Assembly (NCBI RefSeq): GCF_027257195.1
Contig: NZ_JAPDFS010000005.1
Location: 1-64,000, forward strand
DNA from: Halorubrum sp. F4
GTDB taxonomy: Archaea > Halobacteriota > Halobacteria > Halobacteriales > Haloferacaceae
Direction: 5' to 3'
Length of the DNA stretch: 64,000 bases
Under the pieces are notes generated by a model. That model saw nothing but the letters and a program-made list of their open reading frames with translations. It did no database searches and had not been told where the DNA came from. Below, in pieces: positions 33,063 through 42,976 of the stretch. Position numbers and translations under genes: made by a program. Each line of letters begins with the position of its first letter. Position 1 is the stretch's first letter.

Positions 33063-34667
33063 ATGAAGGTACTCGTCACGGATCCGATCGCCGACCCGGG
33101 CCTCGAACGGCTCCGGGAGGCCGGTCACGAGGTCGAGACGGACTACGACGTCGAGGGCGAGGCGCTTTTGGACGCCGTCCGCGACGCCAACGCGCTCATC
33201 GTGCGGTCGGGGACCGCGGTCACGGAGGCCGTCTTCGAGGCCGCGAGCGATCTCGTCATCGTCGGTCGCGCCGGCATCGGCGTCGACAACATCGACATCG
33301 ACGCCGCGACCGACCACGGCGTCATCGTCGCCAACGCGCCCGAGGGGAACGTGCGGGCCGCCGCGGAACACACGGTCGCGATGACGTTCGCGGTCGCACG
33401 GTCGATCCCGCAGGCGCACGGCCGACTGAAGGACGGCGAGTGGGCGAAAGGCGAGTTCCTCGGCACGGAACTGAACAACAAGACCCTCGGGATCGTCGGG
33501 CTCGGCCGCGTCGGCCAGGAGGTCGCGAAGCGTCTCGACTCGCTCGGGATGGACCTCGTCGTCTACGACCCGTACATCTCCGAGGAGCGCGCCGCGCAGT
33601 TCGGCGCGGACCTCGTCGACGACCTCAACGAGACGCTCTCCCGTGCGGACGTGGCGACGGTCCACACTCCCCTCCTCCCCGAGACCGAGGGCATGATCGG
33701 CGAGGACGAGCTCGCCCAGCTGGAGGGCGGCTACCTGATCAACTGCGCGCGCGGCGGCATCGTCGACGAGGACGCGCTCGCGGCCGCCGTCGACGACGGC
33801 GTCGTGGCGGGGGCCGCGCTCGACTCGTTCGCCGAGGAGCCGCTGCCCGACGACTCGCCGCTTCTCGACGTCGAGGACGTCGTCGTCACACCCCATCTGG
33901 GCGCGTCGACGGAGGCGGCCCAGGAGAACGTCGCCGTCGACACCGCGGAGGCGGTGATCGCGGCGTTCAACGGCGAGCCGGTGCTCACCGCGCTCAACGC
34001 GCCCTCCGTCGACGAGACGGCGTTCCCGCGGATCGAGCCGTACATCGCCGTCGCGGAGACCGCCGGCAAGGTCGCCGCCCAGCTGCTCGACGGCCGGATC
34101 ACGGGCGTCGAGGTGACCTACGAGGGCGACATCGCCGCCGAGGACGTCGAACTGGTCACGGCGTCGGCGCTGAAGGGCGTCTTCGAGCCGCTCGAGTGGC
34201 AGGTGAACGCGGTCAACGCCCCGCGGCTCGCCGAGGAGCGCGGGATCGAGGTGACCGAGTCGAAGACCCGCCAGACCGAGGACTTCCAGAGCATCGTTCG
34301 GGTCTCCGTCCACAACGGCGACGACTCCATCGCCGTCGAGGGGACGCTGTTCGCGGGCGAGGACCCGCGGATCGTCCGCATCGACGGGTTCCGCGTCGAC
34401 GCCGTCCCGTACGGCCACATGCTCGTCGCACGCAACACCGACGAGCCGGGCGTCATCGGGCTCATCGGCACCGTCCTCGGCGACCACGACGTCAACATCG
34501 CGGGGATGTTCAACGCGCGTGAGACCCAGGGCGGCCAGGCGCTGACCGTGTACAACCTCGATCAGCCGCTCCCCGAGGAGGCGATCGGGACCCTCCTCGG
34601 CGACGACCGGATCGTCGAGGTGACCGAGATCACCCTCGACGGCGCCGACGAGCGACACGCGGAGTAG
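33063..34667 (+). CDS. serA: D-3-phosphoglycerate dehydrogenase
   Basis: A 534-residue SerA catalysing the first step of serine synthesis. VLVTDPIADPGLERL starts the protein, GIVGLGRVGQEVAKRLD is the NAD loop, INCARGGIVDEDAL has the catalytic Arg, and VVVTPHLGASTEAAQ the catalytic His. The intermediate domain follows at about residue 320, and the C-terminus is an ACT domain (GHMLVARNTDEPGVIGLIG), so serine feedback is likely. The ATG is 28 bp after a GCGTTAACAC TATA-like element, which supports this start. The long open frame on the opposite strand is an artefact of GC bias. Confidence 0.94.
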   Translation: MKVLVTDPIADPGLERLREAGHEVETDYDVEGEALLDAVRDANALIVRSGTAVTEAVFEAASDLVIVGRAGIGVDNIDIDAATDHGVIVANAPEGNVRAAAEHTVAMTFAVARSIPQAHGRLKDGEWAKGEFLGTELNNKTLGIVGLGRVGQEVAKRLDSLGMDLVVYDPYISEERAAQFGADLVDDLNETLSRADVATVHTPLLPETEGMIGEDELAQLEGGYLINCARGGIVDEDALAAAVDDGVVAGAALDSFAEEPLPDDSPLLDVEDVVVTPHLGASTEAAQENVAVDTAEAVIAAFNGEPVLTALNAPSVDETAFPRIEPYIAVAETAGKVAAQLLDGRITGVEVTYEGDIAAEDVELVTASALKGVFEPLEWQVNAVNAPRLAEERGIEVTESKTRQTEDFQSIVRVSVHNGDDSIAVEGTLFAGEDPRIVRIDGFRVDAVPYGHMLVARNTDEPGVIGLIGTVLGDHDVNIAGMFNARETQGGQALTVYNLDQPLPEEAIGTLLGDDRIVEVTEITLDGADERHAE

Positions 34668-34753
34668 CCGTTCCGGACCACGCACCGACGTGCGGGACGT
34701 TCTCACGGCGCGTCGCGAAAACTTTAGACGGGGGAGCGGCCTACCTCGGGGCA

Positions 34754-37393
34754 ATGAGTCGCGGCCCCGAACTGATAATCACGGAGAAGGACAACGCCGC
34801 CCGGCGGATCGCCGAGATCCTGAGCGGCGGCTCCGCGACGGCGGAGCGGAAGAACGACGTCAACGTGTACAAGTGGGGCGGCAAGCGGTGTATCGGGCTG
34901 TCGGGTCACGTCGTCGGCGTCGACTTCCCGCCGGAGTACAGCGACTGGCGCGACGTCGAGCCCGTCGAGCTGATCGACGCGCCGGTCCGAAAGACACCGA
35001 CCCAGGAGGGGATCGTGAGCGCGCTCCGGACGCTCGCGCGCAACGCCTCGCGGGTCACCATCGCCACCGACTACGACCGCGAGGGCGAGCTGATCGGCAA
35101 GGAGGCCTACGAGCTGGTCCGCGAGGTGAACGAGGACGCCCCGATCGACCGGGTTCGGTTCTCCTCGATCACCGAAAACGAGGTTCGGGAGGCCTTCGCG
35201 GACCCCGACGACCTCGACTTCGACCTCGCGGCCGCCGGCGAGGCCCGCCAGGTGATCGACCTGACGTGGGGGGCGGCGCTCACGCGCTTCCTCTCGCTTT
35301 CGGCCCGCCAGCTCGGAAACGACTTCATCTCCGTCGGACGCGTCCAGGGGCCGACGCTCAAGCTGATCGTCGACCGCGAGCGCGAGATCCGCGCGTTCGA
35401 CCCGGAGGCGTACTGGGAGCTGTTCGGCGACCTCTCCAAGACCGGCGGCGACCCCTTCGAGGCGCAGTACTTCCTCGAGAACGACAGGGGGAACGAGGCC
35501 GAGCGGGTCTGGGATGAGGGCGTCGCCGACACGCTCACCGAGGCGCTCGCCGCCGCGGACGACGCCGTCGTCGACGACGTCCGCCGGCGAACGCGAACCG
35601 ACGAGCCGCCGACCCCGTTCAACACGACCGCGTACATCCGCGCGGCGGGGTCGCTCGGCTACTCCGCCCAGCGGGCGATGTCGATCGCCGAGGAGCTGTA
35701 CACCGCCGGCTACGTCACCTATCCCCGGACCGACAACACGGTGTACCCCGACGACCTCGAGCCCCGGGAGCTGCTCGAGGAGCTGTCGGGCGACGCGGCG
35801 TTCGGCGACGACGCGGCGAGCCTCCTCGACCGCGACGACGGGGAGATCGAGCCGACCGAGGGCGACGAGGAGACCACCGACCACCCGCCGATCCACCCGA
35901 CCGGCGACCTGCCGGGCGCGTCCGACCTCTCCGACGACGAGCGGGAGGTGTACGAGCTGATCGTCCGCCGCTTCCTCGCGACCTGCGCGCCGGCCGCCGA
36001 GTGGGAACGGCTGCGCGTCGTCGCGCTCGCGAACGGCGAGGCGACCGCGATCGCGAGCGAGGCCGACCCGCTCGCCGCCCTCCGGACCCCCGACGACGCG
36101 GAGGGAACGCCAACGCTCGCCGCCGACGGCGGCCTCCGACTGAAGGCGAACGGGAAGCGGCTCCTGGAGGCCGGCTACCACGAGGTGTATCCGTACCGCT
36201 CCAGCGACGAGCGGATCGTCCCGGACGTCGAGGTCGGCGAGACGCTCTCGCTTTCGGGTCGTCGAACGGAAGCCAAGGAGACCCAGCCGCCCCGCCGCTA
36301 CGGGCAGTCGCGGCTGATAGAGGAGATGGAGAAGCGCGGCGTGGGGACGAAGGCCACCAGACACCGGACCCTCGAGAAGCTGTACGACCGCGGCTACGTC
36401 GAGGGTGACCCGCCGCGACCGACCCGGCTGGCGGAGTCGGTCGTCGAGGCCGCGGAGGGGTTCGCGGAACACGTCGTGAGCGAGGAGATGACCGCCCAGC
36501 TCGAACGCGACATGCAGGCGATCGCCGCGGGCGAGAAGGGGTACGACGAGGTGACCGCCGCCTCCCGCGAGCTGCTCGACCGCGTCTTCGAGGACCTCAC
36601 CGAGTCCCGCGAGGCGATCGGGGACCAGCTCCAGGAGTCGCTGAAGGCGGACAAGACGCTCGGACCGTGTCCGGAGTGCGGGTCGGACCTCCTCGTTCGG
36701 CAGTCGCGGGCGGGCTCGTACTTCGTCGGCTGCGACGGCTATCCCGACTGCGAGTACACCCTTCCGCTTCCCTCCACCGGGAAGCCGCTCATCCTCGAGG
36801 AGACGTGCGAGGACCACGAGCTCCACCACGTGAAGATGCTCGCGGGGCGGAAGACGTTCGTCCACGGCTGCCCGCGGTGTAAGGCCGACGAGGCCGACGA
36901 GGCCGAAGACGAGGTGATCGGGGCGTGTCCGGAGTGTGGTACGGGCGCGGCTTCGCCGCGGGACGGAGGCGGTGAAACCGCCGACGCCGGCGGGGAGCTC
37001 GCGATAAAGCGGCTCCGCTCCGGCTCCCGACTGGTCGGCTGTACCCGGTACCCCGACTGCGACTACTCGCTGCCGCTTCCGCGCCGCGGCGAGATCGAGG
37101 TGACGGAGGAGACCTGCGAGGAACACGACCTCCCGCATCTCCGGGTTCACTCCGGCGACGAGCCGTGGGATCTCGGCTGTCCGATCTGTAACTACCGTGA
37201 GTTCCGCGCGCGCGAGGAGGGCTCCGAGCTCCAGACCGTCGAGGGGATCGGCGAGAAGACCGCCGAGAAGCTCGAGGGCGCGGGGATAACCGGCGTCGAC
37301 GAGCTCAAATCGGCCGACCCCGACGAGGTCGCCGGCGACGTCGACGGCGTGGGCCCGGACACCGTCCGCGACTGGCAGGCGAAGGCGGATTGA
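34754..37393 (+). CDS. topA: DNA topoisomerase I (type IA, archaeal)
   Basis: An 879-residue type IA topoisomerase that relaxes negatively supercoiled DNA. The Toprim domain has LIITEKDNAARRIAEIL and IATDYDREGELIGKEAY (DxDxE), the active-site Tyr lies in AGYVTYPRTDNTVYP (near residue 325), and three zinc-binding segments follow (CPECGSDLLVRQ, CPRCKADEADEAED, CPECGTGAAS and further). The C-terminus is a helix-hairpin-helix pair (TVEGIGEKTAEKLEG and VDGVGPDTVRDW). The fused HhH end is seen in archaeal forms. A TATA-like ACTTTAGAC lies about 40 bp upstream. The 808-residue open frame on the other strand is a shadow. Confidence 0.94.
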   Translation: MSRGPELIITEKDNAARRIAEILSGGSATAERKNDVNVYKWGGKRCIGLSGHVVGVDFPPEYSDWRDVEPVELIDAPVRKTPTQEGIVSALRTLARNASRVTIATDYDREGELIGKEAYELVREVNEDAPIDRVRFSSITENEVREAFADPDDLDFDLAAAGEARQVIDLTWGAALTRFLSLSARQLGNDFISVGRVQGPTLKLIVDREREIRAFDPEAYWELFGDLSKTGGDPFEAQYFLENDRGNEAERVWDEGVADTLTEALAAADDAVVDDVRRRTRTDEPPTPFNTTAYIRAAGSLGYSAQRAMSIAEELYTAGYVTYPRTDNTVYPDDLEPRELLEELSGDAAFGDDAASLLDRDDGEIEPTEGDEETTDHPPIHPTGDLPGASDLSDDEREVYELIVRRFLATCAPAAEWERLRVVALANGEATAIASEADPLAALRTPDDAEGTPTLAADGGLRLKANGKRLLEAGYHEVYPYRSSDERIVPDVEVGETLSLSGRRTEAKETQPPRRYGQSRLIEEMEKRGVGTKATRHRTLEKLYDRGYVEGDPPRPTRLAESVVEAAEGFAEHVVSEEMTAQLERDMQAIAAGEKGYDEVTAASRELLDRVFEDLTESREAIGDQLQESLKADKTLGPCPECGSDLLVRQSRAGSYFVGCDGYPDCEYTLPLPSTGKPLILEETCEDHELHHVKMLAGRKTFVHGCPRCKADEADEAEDEVIGACPECGTGAASPRDGGGETADAGGELAIKRLRSGSRLVGCTRYPDCDYSLPLPRRGEIEVTEETCEEHDLPHLRVHSGDEPWDLGCPICNYREFRAREEGSELQTVEGIGEKTAEKLEGAGITGVDELKSADPDEVAGDVDGVGPDTVRDWQAKAD

Positions 37394-37504
37394 AACGGAT
37401 TACGCGACGGCCCCGACCGGTCGAGTCGGTCGACTCGCTCGCCGACGGCATCGATCGAACGAACACGCACTCATATACGTCCGGAGCCACTTCGCTCGGT
37501 ATTC

Positions 37505-38920
37505 ATGGCCCGCGAGGACGGGGACGACGTCGCGCTCGCCCGGTCGCTCGTCGGAGCGATCCCGGCGGCTGCGCTCGCGTGTGATCCCGGGAGCCTCGCG
37601 ATACGCGCCGTCAACGACGCGGCGGCGACCCTCCTCTCGCGGGAGGCGTCGTCGCTGACGCTGTCGGGGCTGCCGGACCTCGCCGCGTCGGGAACGACGG
37701 TCGCGGGCGTACCGGTCGAGGAGGCGTTCTCGACGGTCTCCGCGAGCGAAGGCTCGGTCATCGCGGAGGTCGACGTCGCGGTGGACGGCGAGACGCGGCG
37801 GATCCGTTTCCGCGCGCACGCGACGACGCTCGCCCGGCGGGAGTGGCTGATCGCGGTCGCGACCGACGTCACGGAGCGGGTGCGTGCCGAGCGCGGAAAC
37901 CGCTCGCGCGCCCGGACCCTCGACGCCGTCGCGTCGACGCTCCCGATGGCGCTGTTCCGGTGTGACACGCGGGGAACGATCGTCCGATGGAACGAACGGG
38001 CGAGCGAGGACACCGGCTACGACGCGGTCGACCTCGACGGGCGCGCGTTCCCCGACCTGTTCGGCGACGACGGATCGACCGTCTCCGAGGGACTGACGCG
38101 AGTCTACCGGAACGGGACGGTCGACGAGTGCGACGTGACGCTCGTGACACGCTCCGGGGAGGAGATACCCTACCGGCTGACGATGGGGCCGATGACGGAC
38201 GGGTCGGCTGTCGTCGGGGTCGTCGTGATCGGCGAGGACCGGACGGACGAGTCGGTCCGCGAGGAGCGGCTCGCGGTGTTGACTCGGGTTCTCAGACACA
38301 ACTTCCGGAACGAGCTCAACGTCGTGACCGGGTTCTCGGAGCAGGCCCGGAACGCGGTCGAGGACCCCGACGTGGCCGCGCAGTTGGACCGCGTGGTCGA
38401 CACCGCGGGCCGTCTGCTCCACCTCGGCGAGACCGCTCGAAAGGTCGAGCGTCTCCTCGCCGAGCGACCGGAGCCGGAACCGCTCTCGCTGTCGCGGGTG
38501 GTGTCGTCCGCGCTCGAGTCGCTCCCCGCACGAGTTCGCGAGCGGGCCGACGTCGACGTCGACGTCCCGCCCGGCATCACCGTCTCCGGGGTCGATCGGC
38601 TGCCGGACGCGCTCGCCGAACTCCTCGACAACGCGATCCGTCACGGGGACGCCGATCGACCGAGCGTTCGCGTCTCGGCCGCGGAGCTCCCGAGCGAGTC
38701 GTGGGTCTCGCTCGTCGTCGCCGACGATGGTCCGGGGATCCCTCCCGCCGAACGGGCCGTACTCACCGGCGAGGAGACGCAGTTGAAACACACGAGCGGC
38801 CTCGGACTGTGGTACGTCCACTGGGTCGTCACGGCGGGCGGCGGCCGCCTCGACATCACGGAGAGCACGGACGGCGGAAGCCGGATCGAGCTCGTTCTCC
38901 GGATTCCCGACGACGGGTGA
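37505..38920 (+). CDS. PAS-domain sensor histidine kinase
   Basis: A 471-residue soluble kinase with no membrane segment. It has two PAS-like domains (about 1-125 and 135-245; the second contains FRCDTRGTIVRWNERASEDTGY), a phospho-accepting H-box VLTRVLRHNFRNELN, and an HATPase domain with N-box ALAELLDNAIRHGDAD, G1 VVADDGPGIPPAE and GLGLWYVHWVVTAGGG. The H-box is the haloarchaeal RHNFRNE type. No receiver gene lies next to it, so its partner is unknown. TATA-like CATATACG is about 35 bp before the ATG. Confidence 0.87.
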   Translation: MAREDGDDVALARSLVGAIPAAALACDPGSLAIRAVNDAAATLLSREASSLTLSGLPDLAASGTTVAGVPVEEAFSTVSASEGSVIAEVDVAVDGETRRIRFRAHATTLARREWLIAVATDVTERVRAERGNRSRARTLDAVASTLPMALFRCDTRGTIVRWNERASEDTGYDAVDLDGRAFPDLFGDDGSTVSEGLTRVYRNGTVDECDVTLVTRSGEEIPYRLTMGPMTDGSAVVGVVVIGEDRTDESVREERLAVLTRVLRHNFRNELNVVTGFSEQARNAVEDPDVAAQLDRVVDTAGRLLHLGETARKVERLLAERPEPEPLSLSRVVSSALESLPARVRERADVDVDVPPGITVSGVDRLPDALAELLDNAIRHGDADRPSVRVSAAELPSESWVSLVVADDGPGIPPAERAVLTGEETQLKHTSGLGLWYVHWVVTAGGGRLDITESTDGGSRIELVLRIPDDG

Positions 38921-38925
38921 AACCC

Positions 38926-39288
38926 TCACTCCCGAAGCCGAACGTCGTCGCCGACCTCGATCCCGTCGGCCGCCCCCGCGGGCAGCTCGACGACGGTGTC
39001 AGCCCCGCCGCGGGCGAGTCCGATGAACGGCGCGAGCCGTTTCACCCTCGTTACCTCCCCGTCGACGAGCCAGACGACGTCGATCGCGAACGGGACGAAG
39101 AGCATGTGGATCCACCGCGTCTCCGACTCCTCGAAGGGGAACACGAGCGCGTAGTCGTCCGGGATCGACCGACGGAACATCAGCCCGCGTGCCCGTGCGA
39201 GCCACGAGCCCGCGACGTCGACGTCGCTCGCGAGGGTCCGTTCGTGGGTCTCGGTCGAGTTCCGGGCGGGCCGGTGGACGAGTCGCAC
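38926..39288 (-). CDS. DUF192 family protein
   Basis: A 120-residue DUF192 protein of unknown function. ARGLMFRRSIPDDYALVF, RWIHMLFVPFAIDVVWLVDGEV and AADTVVELPAG-like GADTVVELPAG match the family. The family includes secreted forms, but no signal peptide is present here; the start is GTG at 39288. It is convergent with the kinase gene, with five bases between stops. Confidence 0.8.
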   Translation of the reverse strand: MRLVHRPARNSTETHERTLASDVDVAGSWLARARGLMFRRSIPDDYALVFPFEESETRWIHMLFVPFAIDVVWLVDGEVTRVKRLAPFIGLARGGADTVVELPAGAADGIEVGDDVRLRE

Positions 39289-39342
39289 GTCGGCCTCGTC
39301 GTCGTCGGTCGGTAAATAGCCCGGTGAGTCGGGCGGGAACCC

Positions 39343-40395
39343 CTACGCCGACTCGATCAGGAGCGGGTCGTCGTCCGGGACCGCCATGTCGAGCAGCGCG
39401 TCGTTCTCGTAGACCGCTGCGCGCTCGCGACGGCTGAGGACGTACCCGTCGCGCTCGGCGGCGACCTCGGTCTTCACCTCGCCGTGAGCGTCGACGATCT
39501 CGGCGACGACGTCGCCGGCCTCGACGAACTCCCCCTCCGTCGCTCGATAGCGGACGATACCCGCGACGTCGGCGTGCGGGCCGTCGAACCGACGGAGCTG
39601 GCCGTCCGGGTCGAACTCGAACTCGGGATGTCGGTCGGCGGGTTCCTCGACCATCTCGAGCGCGTGGAGGACGTTCCAGACGCCGTCGACGGCCGCCGCG
39701 GCGACGTCGCGTTCGACGACGAGCCGGCCGCCGAGCTCCGGGGTGAACGCGGGGATCCCGTCGGCGACGGCCGCCCCGGTGAGCGAGTGCTGGAGGTCGC
39801 GGGTCTCGGTCTCGCCCGGCGGGTACTGGTTGACGACCGGCATGCCGAACGCCTCCGTCAACTCGACGAGTTCGTCGCGCAGGACCGCCGCGTCGGACAC
39901 GCTCCGGTCCTCGCCGTAGGGGACTCGGGGCTGTATCGTGTACGGATGCGTCGCCACCCACGCGGTGTGCAACGACAGGATCGTGTCGGCCGTCTCCCGC
40001 ATGTCCTCGTAGATCCGCTCACAGACGACCTGCTGGACGCGCGGCGGGGCCTCCGAACCCGCGTCCTCGCGGCCGAAGTAGCGGTTCGGGTCGTCGCCGT
40101 GGTAGTAGGCGGCTCGGGAGTTGGTTCGGAACCCGGCCGGGTTCATCACCGGGAGACAGACCACCGCCCCCGCCAGTTCGGCGACGTCGACCCGGTCGGC
40201 GACCTCGTGGGTCACCGCCATTCCGGTCGGCTCGTCGCCGTGGATCGTTCCCGTTACCCACACGACCGGTCCGGACTCCGCGCCGTTGAGGACCGTCACC
40301 GGAAGGTCCTCGGACCCGCCGACGGGCAGCTCCGTGACCGTCCGATAGCCCGTCGCCGTCTCGCCCGGGTCGGCGTCGGCGGTACCGACCTTCAT
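39343..40395 (-). CDS. Succinylglutamate desuccinylase/aspartoacylase family protein
   Basis: A 350-residue M14-like zinc hydrolase. The zinc ligands are in VTGTIHGDEPTG (H-x-x-E) and DTILSLHTAWVAT, with the catalytic Glu in GIPAFTPELGGRLV and substrate-side NPAGFRTNSRAAYYHGDDPNR. The last 70 residues form a separate beta-domain (GEFVEAGDVVAEIVDAHGEV, lipoyl-like), as in family members of this length. The substrate is not known. It lies on the minus strand, 54 bp before the DUF192 start. Confidence 0.82.
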   Translation of the reverse strand: MKVGTADADPGETATGYRTVTELPVGGSEDLPVTVLNGAESGPVVWVTGTIHGDEPTGMAVTHEVADRVDVAELAGAVVCLPVMNPAGFRTNSRAAYYHGDDPNRYFGREDAGSEAPPRVQQVVCERIYEDMRETADTILSLHTAWVATHPYTIQPRVPYGEDRSVSDAAVLRDELVELTEAFGMPVVNQYPPGETETRDLQHSLTGAAVADGIPAFTPELGGRLVVERDVAAAAVDGVWNVLHALEMVEEPADRHPEFEFDPDGQLRRFDGPHADVAGIVRYRATEGEFVEAGDVVAEIVDAHGEVKTEVAAERDGYVLSRRERAAVYENDALLDMAVPDDDPLLIESA

Positions 40396-40543
40396 CGGTT
40401 CCCTCCGTCGGTTCGCGAGCGTCCGCCGGTTCGCGGACGTTCGTCGTCTCGGCGTGTCATCACGCCTGATCCGAGTGGCTCCGACGACATGAGTCTACGT
40501 GCTCCGGCGAGCGGCAGTCGGGAGGCGCCGAGTCGGTTCCGGC

Positions 40544-41938
40544 TCACGAGAGCTCGTCAGCCCAGGGCCACGGGCGGTCCTCGCCCCACGGCCACGAGTC
40601 CGTCGCCTTCATGCCGACGTCGTGACCCTCCTCGATCGTCTCCTCTCTTACCGACTCCGGGTCGCGTCCTCCGATCTCACGGTCCGCTTCCGCCAGCTTC
40701 GCGACACCCGCCGCACACAACACCGTCAGCTCGCGTAGGTCGCGGATATCGAGCTTGTCGAGCGTGTCGCCGTGGGTGTGTCCCCAGCCGCGGCCGCTTC
40801 CGTCGGCCGTCGACCGACCCTGTCCGGCGGCGACGCCGCGCTGGACGAACGGCCAGTGGTCGCTGTGCGGTCGGAGCCCGTCCTCGACGACGATCGGCAC
40901 GTCGAACTCCTCGCTCACTTCATCGAACGCCTCCCCGAGCCCCGACGCGCCGTGGGGGTAGATCTCGAGGTTCCGCGAGTAGCCCGCGCCGTCGACGTTG
41001 AGCACGCACTTCACGGTATCGAGGTCGTGGGTGTGCGACCAGTAGTACGAGCCGTAGAGTCCGGTCTCCTCGGCCCCGAAGACGACGAGCCGCACTCGCG
41101 TCTCGAGCTCGTCCTCGATCGACGCGAGCACCCGGCCGACCCCGACGACGAGCGCCGAGCCGAAGCCGTTGTCGTTCGCGCCGACGCCGACGTCGTGCGC
41201 GTCGACGTGGGCGGTGTACAACACCTCCTCGTCGGTGTCGGGGCCGACGACGGCCTCGACGTTCGCGGAGGTCGCCGGCTCGTTTCGTGCCTCCACCGAG
41301 AGCGTCGCCTCGATGCCGCCGTCGCCGTCGACCTCGTCGCAGTGGCGCGTGAGCTGACTGCCGAGCTCCTTGCTCAGTCCGACCGCCGGGATCGGCCCCG
41401 GCCCGTTCGTGTGGCCGATGTCGCCGGTCGGCGGGAGCGACCCCTCGATGTGGTTGTAAAACAGGAAGCCCTCCGCGCCCGACTCGGCCGCGTAGTCGTA
41501 CTTCTCGCTGCGGTGAACCCACCGGCCGTAGTCGTCGGGGGTGAGACTCGACGCCATCGCGATACAGCCCGAGAGGTCGACGCCCTCGAAGTCCTCGGGG
41601 AGGCCGTACCCCATGTCGACGATCTCGCCGGTCACCTCGCCGGAGGGCGTTCCCGGGAGCTCGACGAGCTCGTGGCTCCCGTCGAACGTGGTCGTTCGGC
41701 CGCGGTGATCGACTGCCAAGGAGGCCTCCCCGCGCCACCAACCCGGGATCGGGAACTCGGTTGTCGAGACCTCGGAGAGGCCCGCCTCCTCGAAGGCGTC
41801 GGCCACGAGCGACGCTCCCGCGGCCTCCCCCTCATGGCCGGGCATCCGGTCGCCGAGGTCGGAGAGGTCGGCGAGCAGCTCCCAGGCGGTCGAATCCGTG
41901 TACGCGTCACCGACGGTCTCGGACGGCAGAGTCGTCAT
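40544..41938 (-). CDS. M28 family zinc aminopeptidase
   Basis: A 464-residue peptidase. The metal residues lie in LYTAHVDAHDVGVGANDNGFG and VVFGAEETGLYGSYYWS, with the bridging Asp in LNVDGAGYSRN, and another His in RPHSDHWPFVQRG. A PA-domain insertion (GCIAMASSLTPDDYGRW to NGPGPIPAVGLSKEL) sits between the halves, as in PA-M28 peptidases. No signal peptide was seen, so it is cytoplasmic or unconventionally exported. ATG at 41938 is right; the open frame upstream is not coding. Confidence 0.87.
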   Translation of the reverse strand: MTTLPSETVGDAYTDSTAWELLADLSDLGDRMPGHEGEAAGASLVADAFEEAGLSEVSTTEFPIPGWWRGEASLAVDHRGRTTTFDGSHELVELPGTPSGEVTGEIVDMGYGLPEDFEGVDLSGCIAMASSLTPDDYGRWVHRSEKYDYAAESGAEGFLFYNHIEGSLPPTGDIGHTNGPGPIPAVGLSKELGSQLTRHCDEVDGDGGIEATLSVEARNEPATSANVEAVVGPDTDEEVLYTAHVDAHDVGVGANDNGFGSALVVGVGRVLASIEDELETRVRLVVFGAEETGLYGSYYWSHTHDLDTVKCVLNVDGAGYSRNLEIYPHGASGLGEAFDEVSEEFDVPIVVEDGLRPHSDHWPFVQRGVAAGQGRSTADGSGRGWGHTHGDTLDKLDIRDLRELTVLCAAGVAKLAEADREIGGRDPESVREETIEEGHDVGMKATDSWPWGEDRPWPWADELS

Positions 41939-42075
41939 ACGTTGGCATACAGGCGCTTCCGGTATATGAGTATCCGGGGACGACGGGGGGATTGCCGGGA
42001 GATCGCGATCGGCGTCGTAGGATCCGAGCGCCGGATCGACCCGGGAAGTTATGTCGATCGCGTCGAAGCGAGCGT

Positions 42076-42510
42076 ATGGAACCCTTCCTCGCCGTGATCC
42101 TGATCGGGCTCCCGCTCGCGTGGCTCGCCGCCTTCGCGGCGTACGCCTACCTCGACGCGCCGAAACACGGGATGAACCCGCGGAAGTGGGCCGCGATCTC
42201 GTTTTTCGTCCCGCTTTTCGGGTTCTTCGCGTACCTCTTCGAGCGCGAGGAGCGCGACTACGACCCGGAGGAGGACCCCTACGCGCAGGGCGCGACCTTC
42301 GCCGTTCACGAGTCCAGACGCGGCGAGGAGCTGCTCGATCCCGGGGGGACGGGAGCCCGAGACGGTGACGGAAGGGAGACCGCTGATGGGGACGGAGCGG
42401 TCGACGGAAGGGGAAGAACCGACGAAAGCGGGGGAACCGGCGAAGGCGGGAGAACCGAGGGAAGCGACCCGGACGAGGAGTGGAACGACCCGCCGGGCGT
42501 CGACCTCTAA
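42076..42510 (+). CDS. Small membrane protein with acidic glycine-rich tail
   Basis: A 144-residue protein. There are two hydrophobic helices (FLAVILIGLPLAWLAAFAAY and WAAISFFVPLFGFFAYLFERE), then a soluble tail of about 80 residues that is acidic and Gly-rich (RTDESGGTGEGGRTEGSDP). It resembles the many haloarchaeal two-helix PLDc_N-like proteins, but I do not assign a function. ATG at 42076 starts the first helix. Confidence 0.68.
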   Translation: MEPFLAVILIGLPLAWLAAFAAYAYLDAPKHGMNPRKWAAISFFVPLFGFFAYLFEREERDYDPEEDPYAQGATFAVHESRRGEELLDPGGTGARDGDGRETADGDGAVDGRGRTDESGGTGEGGRTEGSDPDEEWNDPPGVDL

Positions 42511-42537
42511 GGGGGGCGGTTCCGGCCGGACGACGCC

Positions 42538-42927
42538 TCAAAGCAGGTCCAGAAGCGTCGTTCGGCGACGGTCGAGGTCGAAGGCCGCGTCCGGGGCGTC
42601 GAGTCGATCGAGGAAGGCGAGGACGTCCGTCCCCCCGCGTTCGGCGTGATCGACGAGCGCCTCGATCGACGCGCGGGAGAGCGCGAACGACTCCAGATGA
42701 CCGCACAGGAGCGCGAGCGCGATCTCGGCGTCGCCGTCGGGAAACGCCGGATCGACCGCGGCGAGATCGGGCGGACCGTCCGGGATCGAGTCGATCCCGG
42801 CGTCAACCGCGGGAGCGACCCGGAGACACCGCGTACAGATCGCCGACTCGTCGGCGGGCGCGTGGTCGCGAAGCTCCGACGGGACGAGGAAGGCGACGAC
42901 GGACGAGGAACAGTGTGGACAGGCCAT
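42538..42927 (-). CDS. DUF6276-type small zinc-ribbon-like protein
   Basis: A 129-residue protein. CPHCSSSVVAFLVPSELRD at the start and AICTRCLRV near residue 30 form two CxxC pairs, so a zinc ribbon is likely. The rest is a helical domain (EIALALLCGHLESFALSRASIEALVDHAE) with a conserved Leu-rich end. The function is unknown. It lies 49 bp after the atpD stop in the reading direction of that gene cluster. Confidence 0.7.
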   Translation of the reverse strand: MACPHCSSSVVAFLVPSELRDHAPADESAICTRCLRVAPAVDAGIDSIPDGPPDLAAVDPAFPDGDAEIALALLCGHLESFALSRASIEALVDHAERGGTDVLAFLDRLDAPDAAFDLDRRRTTLLDLL

Positions 42928-42976
42928 CGTTGGTCGGATGAGAGAAGAGAGAGCGTGAACCGACGCGACGCGCGGA

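Noticed and set aside
34724..37150. Long minus-strand open frame opposite topA
   Set aside because: topA carries all type IA motifs; the antisense protein has none.
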